Source of the DNA: Mariprofundaceae bacterium
GTDB lineage: Bacteria > Pseudomonadota > Zetaproteobacteria > Mariprofundales > Mariprofundaceae
Length of the DNA: 64,000 nucleotides
Direction: 5' to 3'
Assembly: GCA_021772895.1 (NCBI GenBank)
Contig: JAJFLC010000001.1
Span: 62,001 to 126,000 of the forward strand
Numbering within the stretch: position 1 is the first letter of the stretch; the number at the start of each line of letters is the position of its first letter. The position numbers were made by a program, and so were the translations under genes. Shown piece by piece: positions 47,592 to 55,542 of this stretch. The notes under the pieces were generated by a model, which had not been told where the DNA came from, did not search any database, and saw only the letters and a list, made by a program, of their open reading frames with translations.

Positions 47592-47656
47592 GCAACAACA
47601 ACAGCTAGTATTGTTGCGAAAGCTCCAATTATTGCTGCTATTATTGATGATTCCAT
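47552..47656 (-). CDS. Small single-span membrane protein (34 aa) or fusion N terminus
   Basis: Reads MESSIIAAIIGAFATILAVV then VAWILQQKKTPAKK and a stop. The single hydrophobic helix covers residues 5-25 with a positive C-terminal end, an N-out/C-in anchor. It overlaps the next gene out of frame. Codons 27-29 (CAA AAA AAG) contain an exact A_AAA_AAG slippery heptamer, so the same ribosomes may produce both the short peptide and a longer fusion. Confidence 0.6.
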   Translation of the reverse strand: MESSIIAAIIGAFATILAVVVAWILQQKKTPAKK

Positions 47657-47673
47657 AATGTATTTATTATTGC

Positions 47674-47700
47674 CTAATGCCCGCGTTAAGCGGAAGAACT
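47674..47700 (-). mobile_element. Degenerate attC-like half site
   Basis: On the minus strand CCGCTTAACGCGGGCATTAG closely resembles the right arm and R' box of attC sites (GTTAGGC changed to ATTAGGC). A matching left arm is not apparent upstream. It marks the outer border of the cassette array. Confidence 0.45.
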
Positions 47701-47740
47701 AGGTAATAGCATGACTTGCTTTTCCATCTATTACGCTCCT

Positions 47741-47950
47741 TTATATGGACTTGATTTCCTTGCTATCGGATATTACGTTATCAATAAGGAATAAGGAGCC
47801 AGATTGCCGACATACCCATTGAAGGTCAATTCGAAAGCGAAATTTCGTCCTATCAATAGGGCCAGCTCGATTGATTGTAAATAATGCGTTCTTTCCTGCC
47901 TTCCATGCTATTGTGATAGTGATTATGAAGGGGTTGGATATACAGTCTTT
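47741..47950 (-). pseudogene. 69-codon open frame lacking a start
   Basis: An open frame on the minus strand from TGA at 47951 to TAA at 47741 with protein-like composition (TKFRFRIDLQWV, then SGSLFLIDNVISDSKEIKSI) and no ATG, GTG or TTG. It may be the tail of a broken cassette gene. Directly downstream AAAGGAGCG precedes a 13-codon frame MEKQVMLLPSSSA that ends inside the attC half site. Neither can be assigned a function. Confidence 0.3.
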
Positions 47951-47976
47951 TCAGCATTTAAGACTATTCATGTGAT

Positions 47977-48006
47977 AAAAAAACCGGGCTTAAGGCCCGG
48001 TTTTTA
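47977..48006 (-). terminator. Rho-independent terminator of ppiD
   Basis: Stem CCGGGC (47984-47989) with GCCCGG (47995-48000) around a five-base loop, with seven A before and five T after; bidirectional. It lies about 40 bp past the ppiD stop. Confidence 0.9.
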
Positions 48007-48041
48007 ACTGTTTGGCTAAAGCAAGATCTTAAGCGATCAGG

Positions 48042-49955
48042 TTAAAGGCGCTCAAGAACATCTTCATGTATAATGATATCGTGATTGTCGCGTACGGTTG
48101 CCATCCAACGGGCAAAGCGTACGGCCCCTTTTGATTTTTCCACTTCAAGGCGCATGGCTTTTTTCTGTGCTTCAAATTCGCTTTCAGCAGGTGCCATAAC
48201 ATCTTTCACCTGAACGACCGCAAAACCTTTGGATACTTCAATGAGGGATGAAATAGCAGAGCCTTTGGCAGTTTTGAACGCTTGTTCCAGCATATCAGGT
48301 ACCAGCCAGTCTGCTTCATCGCCAATGCCGTTGTTACGTACGGGTTTGGAGATGTATTTTGGCTGGCCATAGCTTTGTGCCAGTTGGTCTAAAGTCTCGC
48401 TGTTTGCTTTAGCCAGAATTTCTTTTGCAAGTGTTTTGGCCTGAGCTTGAGCCTTTGCATTGCGTGCATCCTGATAGATCTGAGTGGCGGCATCAGCAAA
48501 GCTTAAGGTGTCCGGTTCAATGCGTTCCAGAACTTCGATGCTAACAAAGCGGCCATCATCTAACTCCTGAATGTTTATTGATTCACCGGGTAGCGAAGAG
48601 AAAGCGGAGTCGGATAATGCTTTGTCACTTCCCAACAGGGCATTGCCAGCCACTTCGGCTGCACTGATAGGGCCGATGTCGATGCTTGTAAGGCCCAGGC
48701 TTTTGGCTGCAACGGAGAGTGAATCTTCCATACCTAACGTGTTATCAAGCTCTTGTGATACTTTGTAAGCTTCTTCTTTTGCCTTCTCAATGCGGATGTT
48801 GGCCGCCAGAGAATCATAGACATCTTTTAACGGCGTCACTTCAGCAATTTTAACATCTTTGAGCTGGATGATATGAAATCCATATGTGGTTTCGATGATG
48901 TCACTGATTTCATCTTTTGCGAGATTGAAAACGGCTTCTTCAAATTCAGGAAGCATCGCACCCCGGGGGAAGAAACCCAGATCGCCGCCTTTTGTTGCGG
49001 TGATATCATCAGAAGTGTCTTTGGCAACGGTCGCAAAATCTTCACCTGCAGCCAGACGGGCTTTGACTGCTTCGATTTTTTTAGAGGCAGTGCTACGTGT
49101 CGCTTCATCGGCATCTTTGCTGTTGCGAATCAGGATATGGCTGGCACGCCGTTGTTCAGGTTTGGCAAATTCTGATTTGCGATCATTATAAGCAGCTTCT
49201 ACATCAGCAGCATCAATGACCATATCGCTTGCAAATGTTTCGGGTGAAATTTCAACGGCGGTTAGTTTGACTTTTAGAGGCGAACGATATTTATCGAGAT
49301 TGGCTTCGTAGTAGTCACGGGCCTGCGTTTCATCCATGGTGATTTTCTTAAGCATGCTTGCTGGATCAACGATAACAGCAGAAAGAACGCGCTGTTCAAA
49401 TTCGAGACTGAAATGATCGTGAATGTCTTTATCGCTCACCTGAGCAGAGCCGACAACAGCTTTCTGAAGTGCATCAACCATCAGATTCAGTCGCTGTTCA
49501 TCTTCGTAATCACGTGTGGTTCTGAAGCCCATGTTGCGTGTGATAATTTTATAACGACTGGCATCAAATCCATTGGGTGATTGAAAGGCAGGGTTGGCCT
49601 TTAAGCTGGCAACCAGAGAGGCCTCCGGTGCGGTCAAACCTGTCTGATAGGCTTCATCAAGCATCAATTTGCGGTTGATCAGTGTCTGGATTGTTTCATC
49701 TTTCAGATTGAATTGCGCAATGAGCTCTTTAGAAAACTGACTGCCCAACATGGCGCGATAGTTGTTTATCTGGCGCTCATAGGCCTGCTTAAAAGCGCTA
49801 TCAACAATAGGCTTTCCATCCACTTCAGCAACGGTTTGCACCTGATTGCCCATGAAATAATCACCGACACCCCATAAGGCGAATGAGAGAGCGATACCGA
49901 CAAGGATGACTTTCGCGATCCATGATTGTGCTTGATTGCGCATTGATTCGAGCAT
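48042..49955 (-). CDS. ppiD: Periplasmic folding chaperone PpiD (SurA-N / parvulin)
   Basis: Membrane-anchored periplasmic chaperone. One transmembrane helix (IAKVILVGIALSFALWGVGD, near residues 13-32) is followed by a SurA-like N-terminal chaperone domain, a parvulin domain near residues 255-360 (RRASHILIR, KGGDLGFFPRGAMLPEFEEA, TTYGFHIIQLKDVK) and a C-terminal chaperone part. The start at ATG 49955 gives 637 aa with a GGGGGAAA site; the ORF extends 11 codons upstream without a good signal. Confidence 0.93.
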   Translation of the reverse strand: MLESMRNQAQSWIAKVILVGIALSFALWGVGDYFMGNQVQTVAEVDGKPIVDSAFKQAYERQINNYRAMLGSQFSKELIAQFNLKDETIQTLINRKLMLDEAYQTGLTAPEASLVASLKANPAFQSPNGFDASRYKIITRNMGFRTTRDYEDEQRLNLMVDALQKAVVGSAQVSDKDIHDHFSLEFEQRVLSAVIVDPASMLKKITMDETQARDYYEANLDKYRSPLKVKLTAVEISPETFASDMVIDAADVEAAYNDRKSEFAKPEQRRASHILIRNSKDADEATRSTASKKIEAVKARLAAGEDFATVAKDTSDDITATKGGDLGFFPRGAMLPEFEEAVFNLAKDEISDIIETTYGFHIIQLKDVKIAEVTPLKDVYDSLAANIRIEKAKEEAYKVSQELDNTLGMEDSLSVAAKSLGLTSIDIGPISAAEVAGNALLGSDKALSDSAFSSLPGESINIQELDDGRFVSIEVLERIEPDTLSFADAATQIYQDARNAKAQAQAKTLAKEILAKANSETLDQLAQSYGQPKYISKPVRNNGIGDEADWLVPDMLEQAFKTAKGSAISSLIEVSKGFAVVQVKDVMAPAESEFEAQKKAMRLEVEKSKGAVRFARWMATVRDNHDIIIHEDVLERL

Positions 49956-50161
49956 TATTTCCCCCGAAAACTTAATAAAGTACCTCAAATTTGAGGAGTC
50001 GGGACGCTACTTAAGGGAAATGCGATCGGCAAGGTATGGATTTTAGGTGAGGATCTGATTTTAATGAATAATAGCGAATCATCATGTGCAAATCGTGTCT
50101 CATATATTGCTTTGTGATGTAAGACACTTGTAATTCCTGCAAGGCTGCTTATAAACACGGT

Positions 50162-50983
50162 ATGCAAACATGGCAGTCATATATCGAAGGTTGGCACTGG
50201 CGCGCGGAGCGTGTGGGTGAGTTTACGCTCTATCTCTTTAATGGGGTGATCAGATTTTGTTGTTTATTATGGGATGTTTTGGGGATGTGCCTGAAAATGC
50301 AATGGCTTTCCCGTCCTGCCGTGACACATGTGGTGATTCGACAAATTTATTTCACAGGGATTCAGGGGCTGCCGTGGGTGCTGTTTTTTGCCCTTGGGGC
50401 AGGTGTTATTGCTGTTTACAATATTGTGGTGTTTGCCCAGCAAATTCAGGATCTTTCGCTGATTGGAACGTTGATGAACTGGGTGCTGATTCAGGAAATG
50501 GCACCGTTTATGGTCTCTATTTTCCTTCTTGCCAGATCGGGTGTGGCGGTTGTGACAGAGATTGGCAATATGCATGTGCGGGGAGAAGATGCGTTTCTTC
50601 GCAGTATGGGGGTGCATCCCTATGAATATCTGCACCTGCCACGCGTGATTGCTTTTGCTGTGTGCGGATTGATTTTGACCTTTCTTTTTGTGGCTGTATC
50701 GGTGTGGGTTGGAGGTCTGGTTGTCTCCTGGACTCAGACGATGAATTTTTTCGAATATTTTCTTGAAGTGCGACGTGGCGCTGATATTGAAATGCTGTTG
50801 GTGATGATGGTGAAGGGCCTGTGTTTTCCGATGTTATCGTGTATGCTTTTGCTGGATCAGGCGTGCCGTGCGGGGCGGGATCCGAATCAAATTCCGATTA
50901 GAGCAACCAATGGGGTGTTGGGATCGTTGATTCTGATGGTTCTTCTGGATGTGATCTGGATCCTTATAAGGAGCTTTGTGTGA
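50162..50983 (+). CDS. mlaE: MlaE/YrbE-family ABC lipid transport permease
   Basis: Permease of an MCE-type phospholipid transporter in the inner membrane. About five hydrophobic helices; the coupling region EIGNMHVRGEDAFLRSMGV near residues 140-158 is the family EIGxM motif. PRAGRDPNQI-like text near the end (CRAGRDPNQIPI) is more divergent than in MlaE of gammaproteobacteria. At 273 aa it fits the family. It opens an operon of overlapping genes. Confidence 0.88.
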   Translation: MQTWQSYIEGWHWRAERVGEFTLYLFNGVIRFCCLLWDVLGMCLKMQWLSRPAVTHVVIRQIYFTGIQGLPWVLFFALGAGVIAVYNIVVFAQQIQDLSLIGTLMNWVLIQEMAPFMVSIFLLARSGVAVVTEIGNMHVRGEDAFLRSMGVHPYEYLHLPRVIAFAVCGLILTFLFVAVSVWVGGLVVSWTQTMNFFEYFLEVRRGADIEMLLVMMVKGLCFPMLSCMLLLDQACRAGRDPNQIPIRATNGVLGSLILMVLLDVIWILIRSFV

Positions 50984-51648
50984 GTGATGTGTTGAAATGG
51001 GATGATATTCAGCTATTTGGCGATCTGCTTAAGGCCGATGCTGTCTCCCGCGGCGTGAATGTACGGATTGTGATGAACACGCGTTTTCAATACGCATTCC
51101 TGAGTTTAATGTTTCCTGAAATGGGGATCCAGGGGTCGTTGGCTTCATCCATTTGGCTGGAGAGTGCTGGAAAAAAATATCCGGCTGGCACACCTGAATT
51201 TTGTCTGAAAGTGGGGAGTATGATCAGACATCGTGGCTTGATGGCAAATTTGAGTTTGAGAGAAAACCTGTTGTTACCATTTCTTTATTGTGCTGATGAT
51301 GATTGTTTGCAAAAGGCAAAACAGGAAGTGGATGAAGTGGCAGCGTTTCTTGAGCTGGAAGGTCTTGATACACAGGCTGGTGAACGCTCCAATTATACAC
51401 ATGCCTTGATCAGTCTGGGGCATTGTATGTTACAAAAACCGGATGTGATCGTTGCGCAGGAGGTGCATGTTGGTATGACGCCTGATCGACTCAAACGTTT
51501 TAAAAACAAGACAAGAGAAGCATTGGAAACTTCAGGTGCAGGCATACTTTATTTGAGTGCTTCAACAGATGAAGGCTCGGGCATAAAATTTGTTCGGACA
51601 CATGAAATTGTTGATGATTCGGTACCGGATGTGAGTGGTATATGGTGA
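50980..51648 (+). CDS. Degenerate MlaF-like ABC ATPase homologue (no Walker A)
   Basis: A 222-aa protein in the place of the MlaF ATPase, overlapping mlaE by 4 nt (GTGA). It keeps the outline of an ABC domain: RHRGLMANLSLRENLLLPFL aligns with the post-Q-loop segment of MlaF, and LISLGHCMLQKPDVIVAQEV with the signature helix and Walker B. But no GxxGxGKS/T loop is present (the region reads IVMNTRFQYAFLSLMFPEM), the LSGG signature is missing and the Walker B Asp is gone (VIVAQE). ATP hydrolysis is therefore unlikely. Homology is inferred from position and these weak alignments. Confidence 0.65.
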   Translation: MSDVLKWDDIQLFGDLLKADAVSRGVNVRIVMNTRFQYAFLSLMFPEMGIQGSLASSIWLESAGKKYPAGTPEFCLKVGSMIRHRGLMANLSLRENLLLPFLYCADDDCLQKAKQEVDEVAAFLELEGLDTQAGERSNYTHALISLGHCMLQKPDVIVAQEVHVGMTPDRLKRFKNKTREALETSGAGILYLSASTDEGSGIKFVRTHEIVDDSVPDVSGIW

Positions 51649-52655
51649 AGCAGGAAGATTTTGTTTCGAGCATGCGCCGACAGGTTGGCTGGTTTGTTAT
51701 TTTTGGTGTTGGCATATTACTTTTACTGCTTTTAGTCACCAGTGTGCGAACGAATGTATTTGCAAAACAGTTTTATATCTACTTTTTCCCTCCTTCCGCA
51801 GGGTCATTTTATGAAGGCCAGCCGGTGAAATTTCAAGGTTTTGCGATTGGACATGTCGATAAGATTGATTTGGAAGAAGGTGGTAAGGTAAAGATTACCC
51901 TGGAACTTCTGGAGCGTTATCGACACATGATTCATGAAGGTTCTGTTGCGAAGGTGGTGAAAGAGGGTTTGATCGGGGAGCAGGTTGTTGAAGTGACTGC
52001 AGGAGATGAAAAAGAGCTGGCTATTAATGATGGTGATGTGCTGGGTTATGAAACAGAAGCCTCTTTTGAACAGTTGTTGGCAGATATTAAGCCTGCGGTG
52101 GGTAACGCCAATGTACTTTTGCGGGAGCTGGCTTCGTTGGCGATCTGGTTGAATGATCCTTATGGTGATGTGCGTATTGCCATGTCCGGTTTAAGAGAGG
52201 TGACGGAGGGCGTAAGGGCCGGGAAGCTCGAAGCTATGATCGAGCAGAGTACGGCTACGCTGATGCATCTGCAAAAATTTGCCAAAGAACTCAATCAGCA
52301 GAATGTTGCACAGGGCTTGGCTTCTTCATTAAAGCTAATGACACGTATTCTTAATGATGTGCGTCCGTTGGCAGAAACCATGGGTAAAGAAGGGCCAGCG
52401 ACTGTTGAGCATATGAATGCGTTACTCAAAAATGTGGATCAGCTCTCAAAGGCTTTGAATATCGTTGCATCCGACCTCTCAGAATTGACACCTGAATTGC
52501 CTGGACTGGCACGCGAATCAAAAGCGACGATTGAAGAAATAAACAACCTGATTAAAAACCTTCAGGGTTCCTGGCTTGTTGGTGGTGATGGCAAAGGTGA
52601 AACAAAAGATGAAGATGCGGTTGCAGCACCTCCCGCCCTGGATCTACGACCATGA
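51642..52655 (+). CDS. mlaD: MCE-domain protein, MlaD-like
   Basis: Periplasmic lipid-binding component. A transmembrane helix (residues 15-33) is followed by the MCE domain at about 40-115 (GSFYEGQPVKFQGFAIGHVD, SVAKVVKEGLIGEQVVEVT), then a long helical tail of 200 residues with coiled-coil character and a Lys/Glu end. It has 337 aa, longer than E. coli MlaD (183), like PqiB/tail-bearing MlaDs. It overlaps both neighbours by 4-7 nt. Confidence 0.9.
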   Translation: MVKQEDFVSSMRRQVGWFVIFGVGILLLLLLVTSVRTNVFAKQFYIYFFPPSAGSFYEGQPVKFQGFAIGHVDKIDLEEGGKVKITLELLERYRHMIHEGSVAKVVKEGLIGEQVVEVTAGDEKELAINDGDVLGYETEASFEQLLADIKPAVGNANVLLRELASLAIWLNDPYGDVRIAMSGLREVTEGVRAGKLEAMIEQSTATLMHLQKFAKELNQQNVAQGLASSLKLMTRILNDVRPLAETMGKEGPATVEHMNALLKNVDQLSKALNIVASDLSELTPELPGLARESKATIEEINNLIKNLQGSWLVGGDGKGETKDEDAVAAPPALDLRP

Positions 52656-53530
52656 AAGCAGTGATTTTTTTCTTCTGTTTGCTGATGTTGACAGCGTGTG
52701 GAAGTTCAGGCCAAAAAGAGGTGATTGAAAATCCTTATGCAGAGAGGATGAAAGAGCTTACTCACAATGGTGTGAGTGCCATGCAGCGTGAACGATGGCT
52801 GGTCGCAGAGAAACTGTTTGACCGTGCACTTCATGCAGCCCAGTTGGCCAATGATTCGAATTTAATTGCTCGCGCCTGGTATAATCTTGGGGTGTTGTAT
52901 GTCTCCAAAGGTGACTATGAACAAGCTGTTACTGCGTTAAAAAAAACCATGAGAGTGGCAGCACAACATCAATTGGCAGTGACACATCTGCGGGCTAAAA
53001 CTGCGTTGGCACTGTTACGTCAAAAACAGGGGCATGCAGCCTGGCGGCCAGATGCTTTCAGTGCTTCGATGCCAATGGATTTACATCTTAGTTTGGCGCG
53101 GTTGGCGCAGTTACAGAAAAGATACAATGTTGCCCGGCGTGAGTATGCATTTGTATTAAAGAAAAAAGTTTCGGACAGGGCTTCCGTGCTTTATCAAATC
53201 GAGGCGCATATGGGTATGGCCTTGCTTGCTGATCAGCAAGCAGATGAAGGTGCAGTGAAGCAAGGTGTTCATCAGGTTTTGGAGATGAGTAGAAAAGTGG
53301 GTGCGCCAAGGCTGGCAGCACATGCGCTGCTTTTAAGTGCGAAGTGGGAAAAAAACCTAATATCAAAAGATGATTCCTTGCAGGATGCATTGGTGATCTA
53401 CCAGAGATTGCAGGATGTGCGTGGCCAAAAAGATGTTCTTGCTCAGTTGATCACAGTTGCTGAGAAACAGAGTGATCAAATGCGGCTGAAGTCGTTGCAG
53501 GAACAGTTACATACGCTGGAAGTGAAGTAG
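52652..53530 (+). CDS. TPR lipoprotein of the Mla-type operon
   Basis: A 292-aa lipoprotein: signal with lipobox LTAC (Cys near 16), then tetratricopeptide-like helices from about residue 35, of which ARAWYNLGVLYVSKGDYEQA is the clearest repeat, with weaker ones to the C terminus. In MCE operons a lipoprotein such as MlaA or PqiC links to the outer membrane; a TPR protein here may be an assembly or docking factor, which is inference. ATGA overlap with mlaD. Confidence 0.8.
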   Translation: MKAVIFFFCLLMLTACGSSGQKEVIENPYAERMKELTHNGVSAMQRERWLVAEKLFDRALHAAQLANDSNLIARAWYNLGVLYVSKGDYEQAVTALKKTMRVAAQHQLAVTHLRAKTALALLRQKQGHAAWRPDAFSASMPMDLHLSLARLAQLQKRYNVARREYAFVLKKKVSDRASVLYQIEAHMGMALLADQQADEGAVKQGVHQVLEMSRKVGAPRLAAHALLLSAKWEKNLISKDDSLQDALVIYQRLQDVRGQKDVLAQLITVAEKQSDQMRLKSLQEQLHTLEVK

Positions 53531-53635
53531 AATGATTGAATTAGCACTTCCTTAAGATATTTACTTTGGGGATATTCTTTTAAGTGTAGGGTGTGGTTTG
53601 TAATTCCAGAAAAACAGGCGAGGCGTTAACTTTAA

Positions 53636-53977
53636 ATGAATTCAAAAACCGGGTTTGTGATTGAAGAAAAACAGGAGAGTTCAGATGCTGTTTGTCTGTA
53701 CGTAACAGGTGATTTAGATTCTCATACTTCATCTTTGCTTAGGGATAAAATGAATGCGGGCTTTTCCAGCGGATTGAAACAGATTCATATTGTCCTTGCT
53801 GATGTTCCGCGTATGGACTCATCCGGGATTGCAACGCTTGTTGAAGGGCTCCGGTGGAGCAAATTACCAGAAAAGAAATTTATTCTCTCCGGGCTGACTG
53901 ATGCTGTATACGATCTGTTTGTTTTGTCTAAACTTGAGAGCGAGTTTGAAATTTTGGCAACGGGTGCGAAGTCTTGA
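53636..53977 (+). CDS. STAS-domain protein (MlaB-like or anti-sigma antagonist-like)
   Basis: A 113-aa STAS domain: [17 protein letters not shown], then [17 protein letters not shown], with the Ser-Ser pair at the position phosphorylated in SpoIIAA. In Mla systems MlaB is a STAS protein binding the ATPase, and position in this operon suggests that role. SpoIIAA-like regulation is the alternative. It lies 105 bp downstream of the TPR gene and overlaps ubiD by 4 nt. Confidence 0.82.
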   Translation: MNSKTGFVIEEKQESSDAVCLYVTGDLDSHTSSLLRDKMNAGFSSGLKQIHIVLADVPRMDSSGIATLVEGLRWSKLPEKKFILSGLTDAVYDLFVLSKLESEFEILATGAKS

Positions 53978-55467
53978 GTTTTTCTGATTTGCGAGGGTTT
54001 ATCAAAACACTTGAGTCTCAGGGGAAATTAAAACGAATAAAAACGCAGATCAACTCCGAGCTGGAAGTGACTGAAATTTCTGATCGTGTATTGCAACAAG
54101 GCGGCCCGGCACTGCTTTTTGAGAACGTTAAAAACCATACAATGCCGATGCTTACCAACCTGTTTGGTACTGCGGATAGAATCGCACTGGGCATGGGTCG
54201 AGACTCTGCCGATGAACTATCTGAAGTTGGCGAGTTACTGGCTTATTTGAAAGAGCCTGAACCTCCCAAGGGTTTAAAAGATGCCATTGGAAAGTTGCCA
54301 ATATTGAAACAAGTGTTGCACATGTCGCCAAAAATTGTGAAAAAGGCGGCATGGCAGGAGATTGTATTCAAAGGTGATGATGTCGACCTAGGATGTTTAC
54401 CTATTCAGACCTGCTGGCCAGAAGATGCTGCACCATTGATCACATGGGGGCTGGTGGTGACAAAAGGACCGCATAAGGAGCGTCAAAATTTAGGCATATA
54501 CCGTCAGCAAGTGCTTGGAAAAAACAAATTGATTATGCGCTGGCTCAAACATCGTGGTGGGGCTCAGGATCATCAAGAGGCCAAGGCGAAAAAGGGAGCA
54601 GGGAAAGAGGCAGCAGGCGCCGCACATGAAAAGTTCCCGTGCGCAGTTGTGATTGGTGCTGATCCGGCGACCATTTTGGCAGCGGTAACCCCCATTCCTG
54701 ACACACTTTCCGAATATCAGTTTGCAGGGCTATTGCGTGGTGAAAAAACGTTATTAACCGATTGTCTGACGATTCCCTTGCAGGTGCCAGCCAGCGCCGA
54801 GATTGTATTGGAAGGATATATCTCTTTTGATGAATATGCGGATGAGGGCCCATTTGGTGACCATACCGGCTATTACAATGAGGTTGAGCGATTCCCGGTT
54901 TTTACAGTTGAAACGCTGTCGATGCGTAAAGATGCAATTTACCATTCGACACACACAGGCAAGCCACCTGATGAACCTGCGATTTTGGGTTTGGCATTTA
55001 ACGAAGTGTTTGTGCCCATCTTGAAAAAACAGTTCCCTGAGATTATCGATTTTTATCTTCCAATGGAAGGATGCTCTTATCGGGTGGCAGTTGTTTCGAT
55101 TCGCAAGGGGTACGCGGGGCATGCCAAACGTGTGATGTTTGGCATTTGGTCGTATCTCAGGCAATTCATGTATACGAAGTTTATCATTGTCGTAGATGAA
55201 GATATTGATTGTCGTTCATGGCCGGAAGTGATTTGGGCTATATCAACACGGTCTGATCCTGTACGTGATTTTACGATGGTCGAACATACGCCGATTGATT
55301 ATCTTGATTTTGCTTCACCGATTGCGGGGCTTGGTTCTAAAGTGGGTATTGATGCAACCAATAAGTGGCAGGGAGAGACAGAGCGTGAATGGGGGAGGCC
55401 CATTGCCATGAGTGAAAAGGTTAAAAACCATGTGGATGAGATATGGGATACGTTGGACTTGGTGTGA
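53974..55467 (+). CDS. ubiD: UbiD-family prenylated-FMN decarboxylase
   Basis: 3-octaprenyl-4-hydroxybenzoate decarboxylase-like enzyme, 497 aa (E. coli UbiD 497). It needs prenyl-FMN made by a UbiX not seen here. Motifs: [63 protein letters not shown] broken across residues 220-245, and [11 protein letters not shown] containing the metal/substrate region. Start TTG 53974 in a TTGA overlap with the STAS gene. It would act in ubiquinone synthesis. Confidence 0.93.
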   Translation: MSFSDLRGFIKTLESQGKLKRIKTQINSELEVTEISDRVLQQGGPALLFENVKNHTMPMLTNLFGTADRIALGMGRDSADELSEVGELLAYLKEPEPPKGLKDAIGKLPILKQVLHMSPKIVKKAAWQEIVFKGDDVDLGCLPIQTCWPEDAAPLITWGLVVTKGPHKERQNLGIYRQQVLGKNKLIMRWLKHRGGAQDHQEAKAKKGAGKEAAGAAHEKFPCAVVIGADPATILAAVTPIPDTLSEYQFAGLLRGEKTLLTDCLTIPLQVPASAEIVLEGYISFDEYADEGPFGDHTGYYNEVERFPVFTVETLSMRKDAIYHSTHTGKPPDEPAILGLAFNEVFVPILKKQFPEIIDFYLPMEGCSYRVAVVSIRKGYAGHAKRVMFGIWSYLRQFMYTKFIIVVDEDIDCRSWPEVIWAISTRSDPVRDFTMVEHTPIDYLDFASPIAGLGSKVGIDATNKWQGETEREWGRPIAMSEKVKNHVDEIWDTLDLV

Positions 55468-55542
55468 GTGTTTTTGCTATGCTGAGTCACAGGCTGATTG
55501 GCGGAGTGTCATGATCGCAGGCATTTGCACAGTGGGTGGAAT

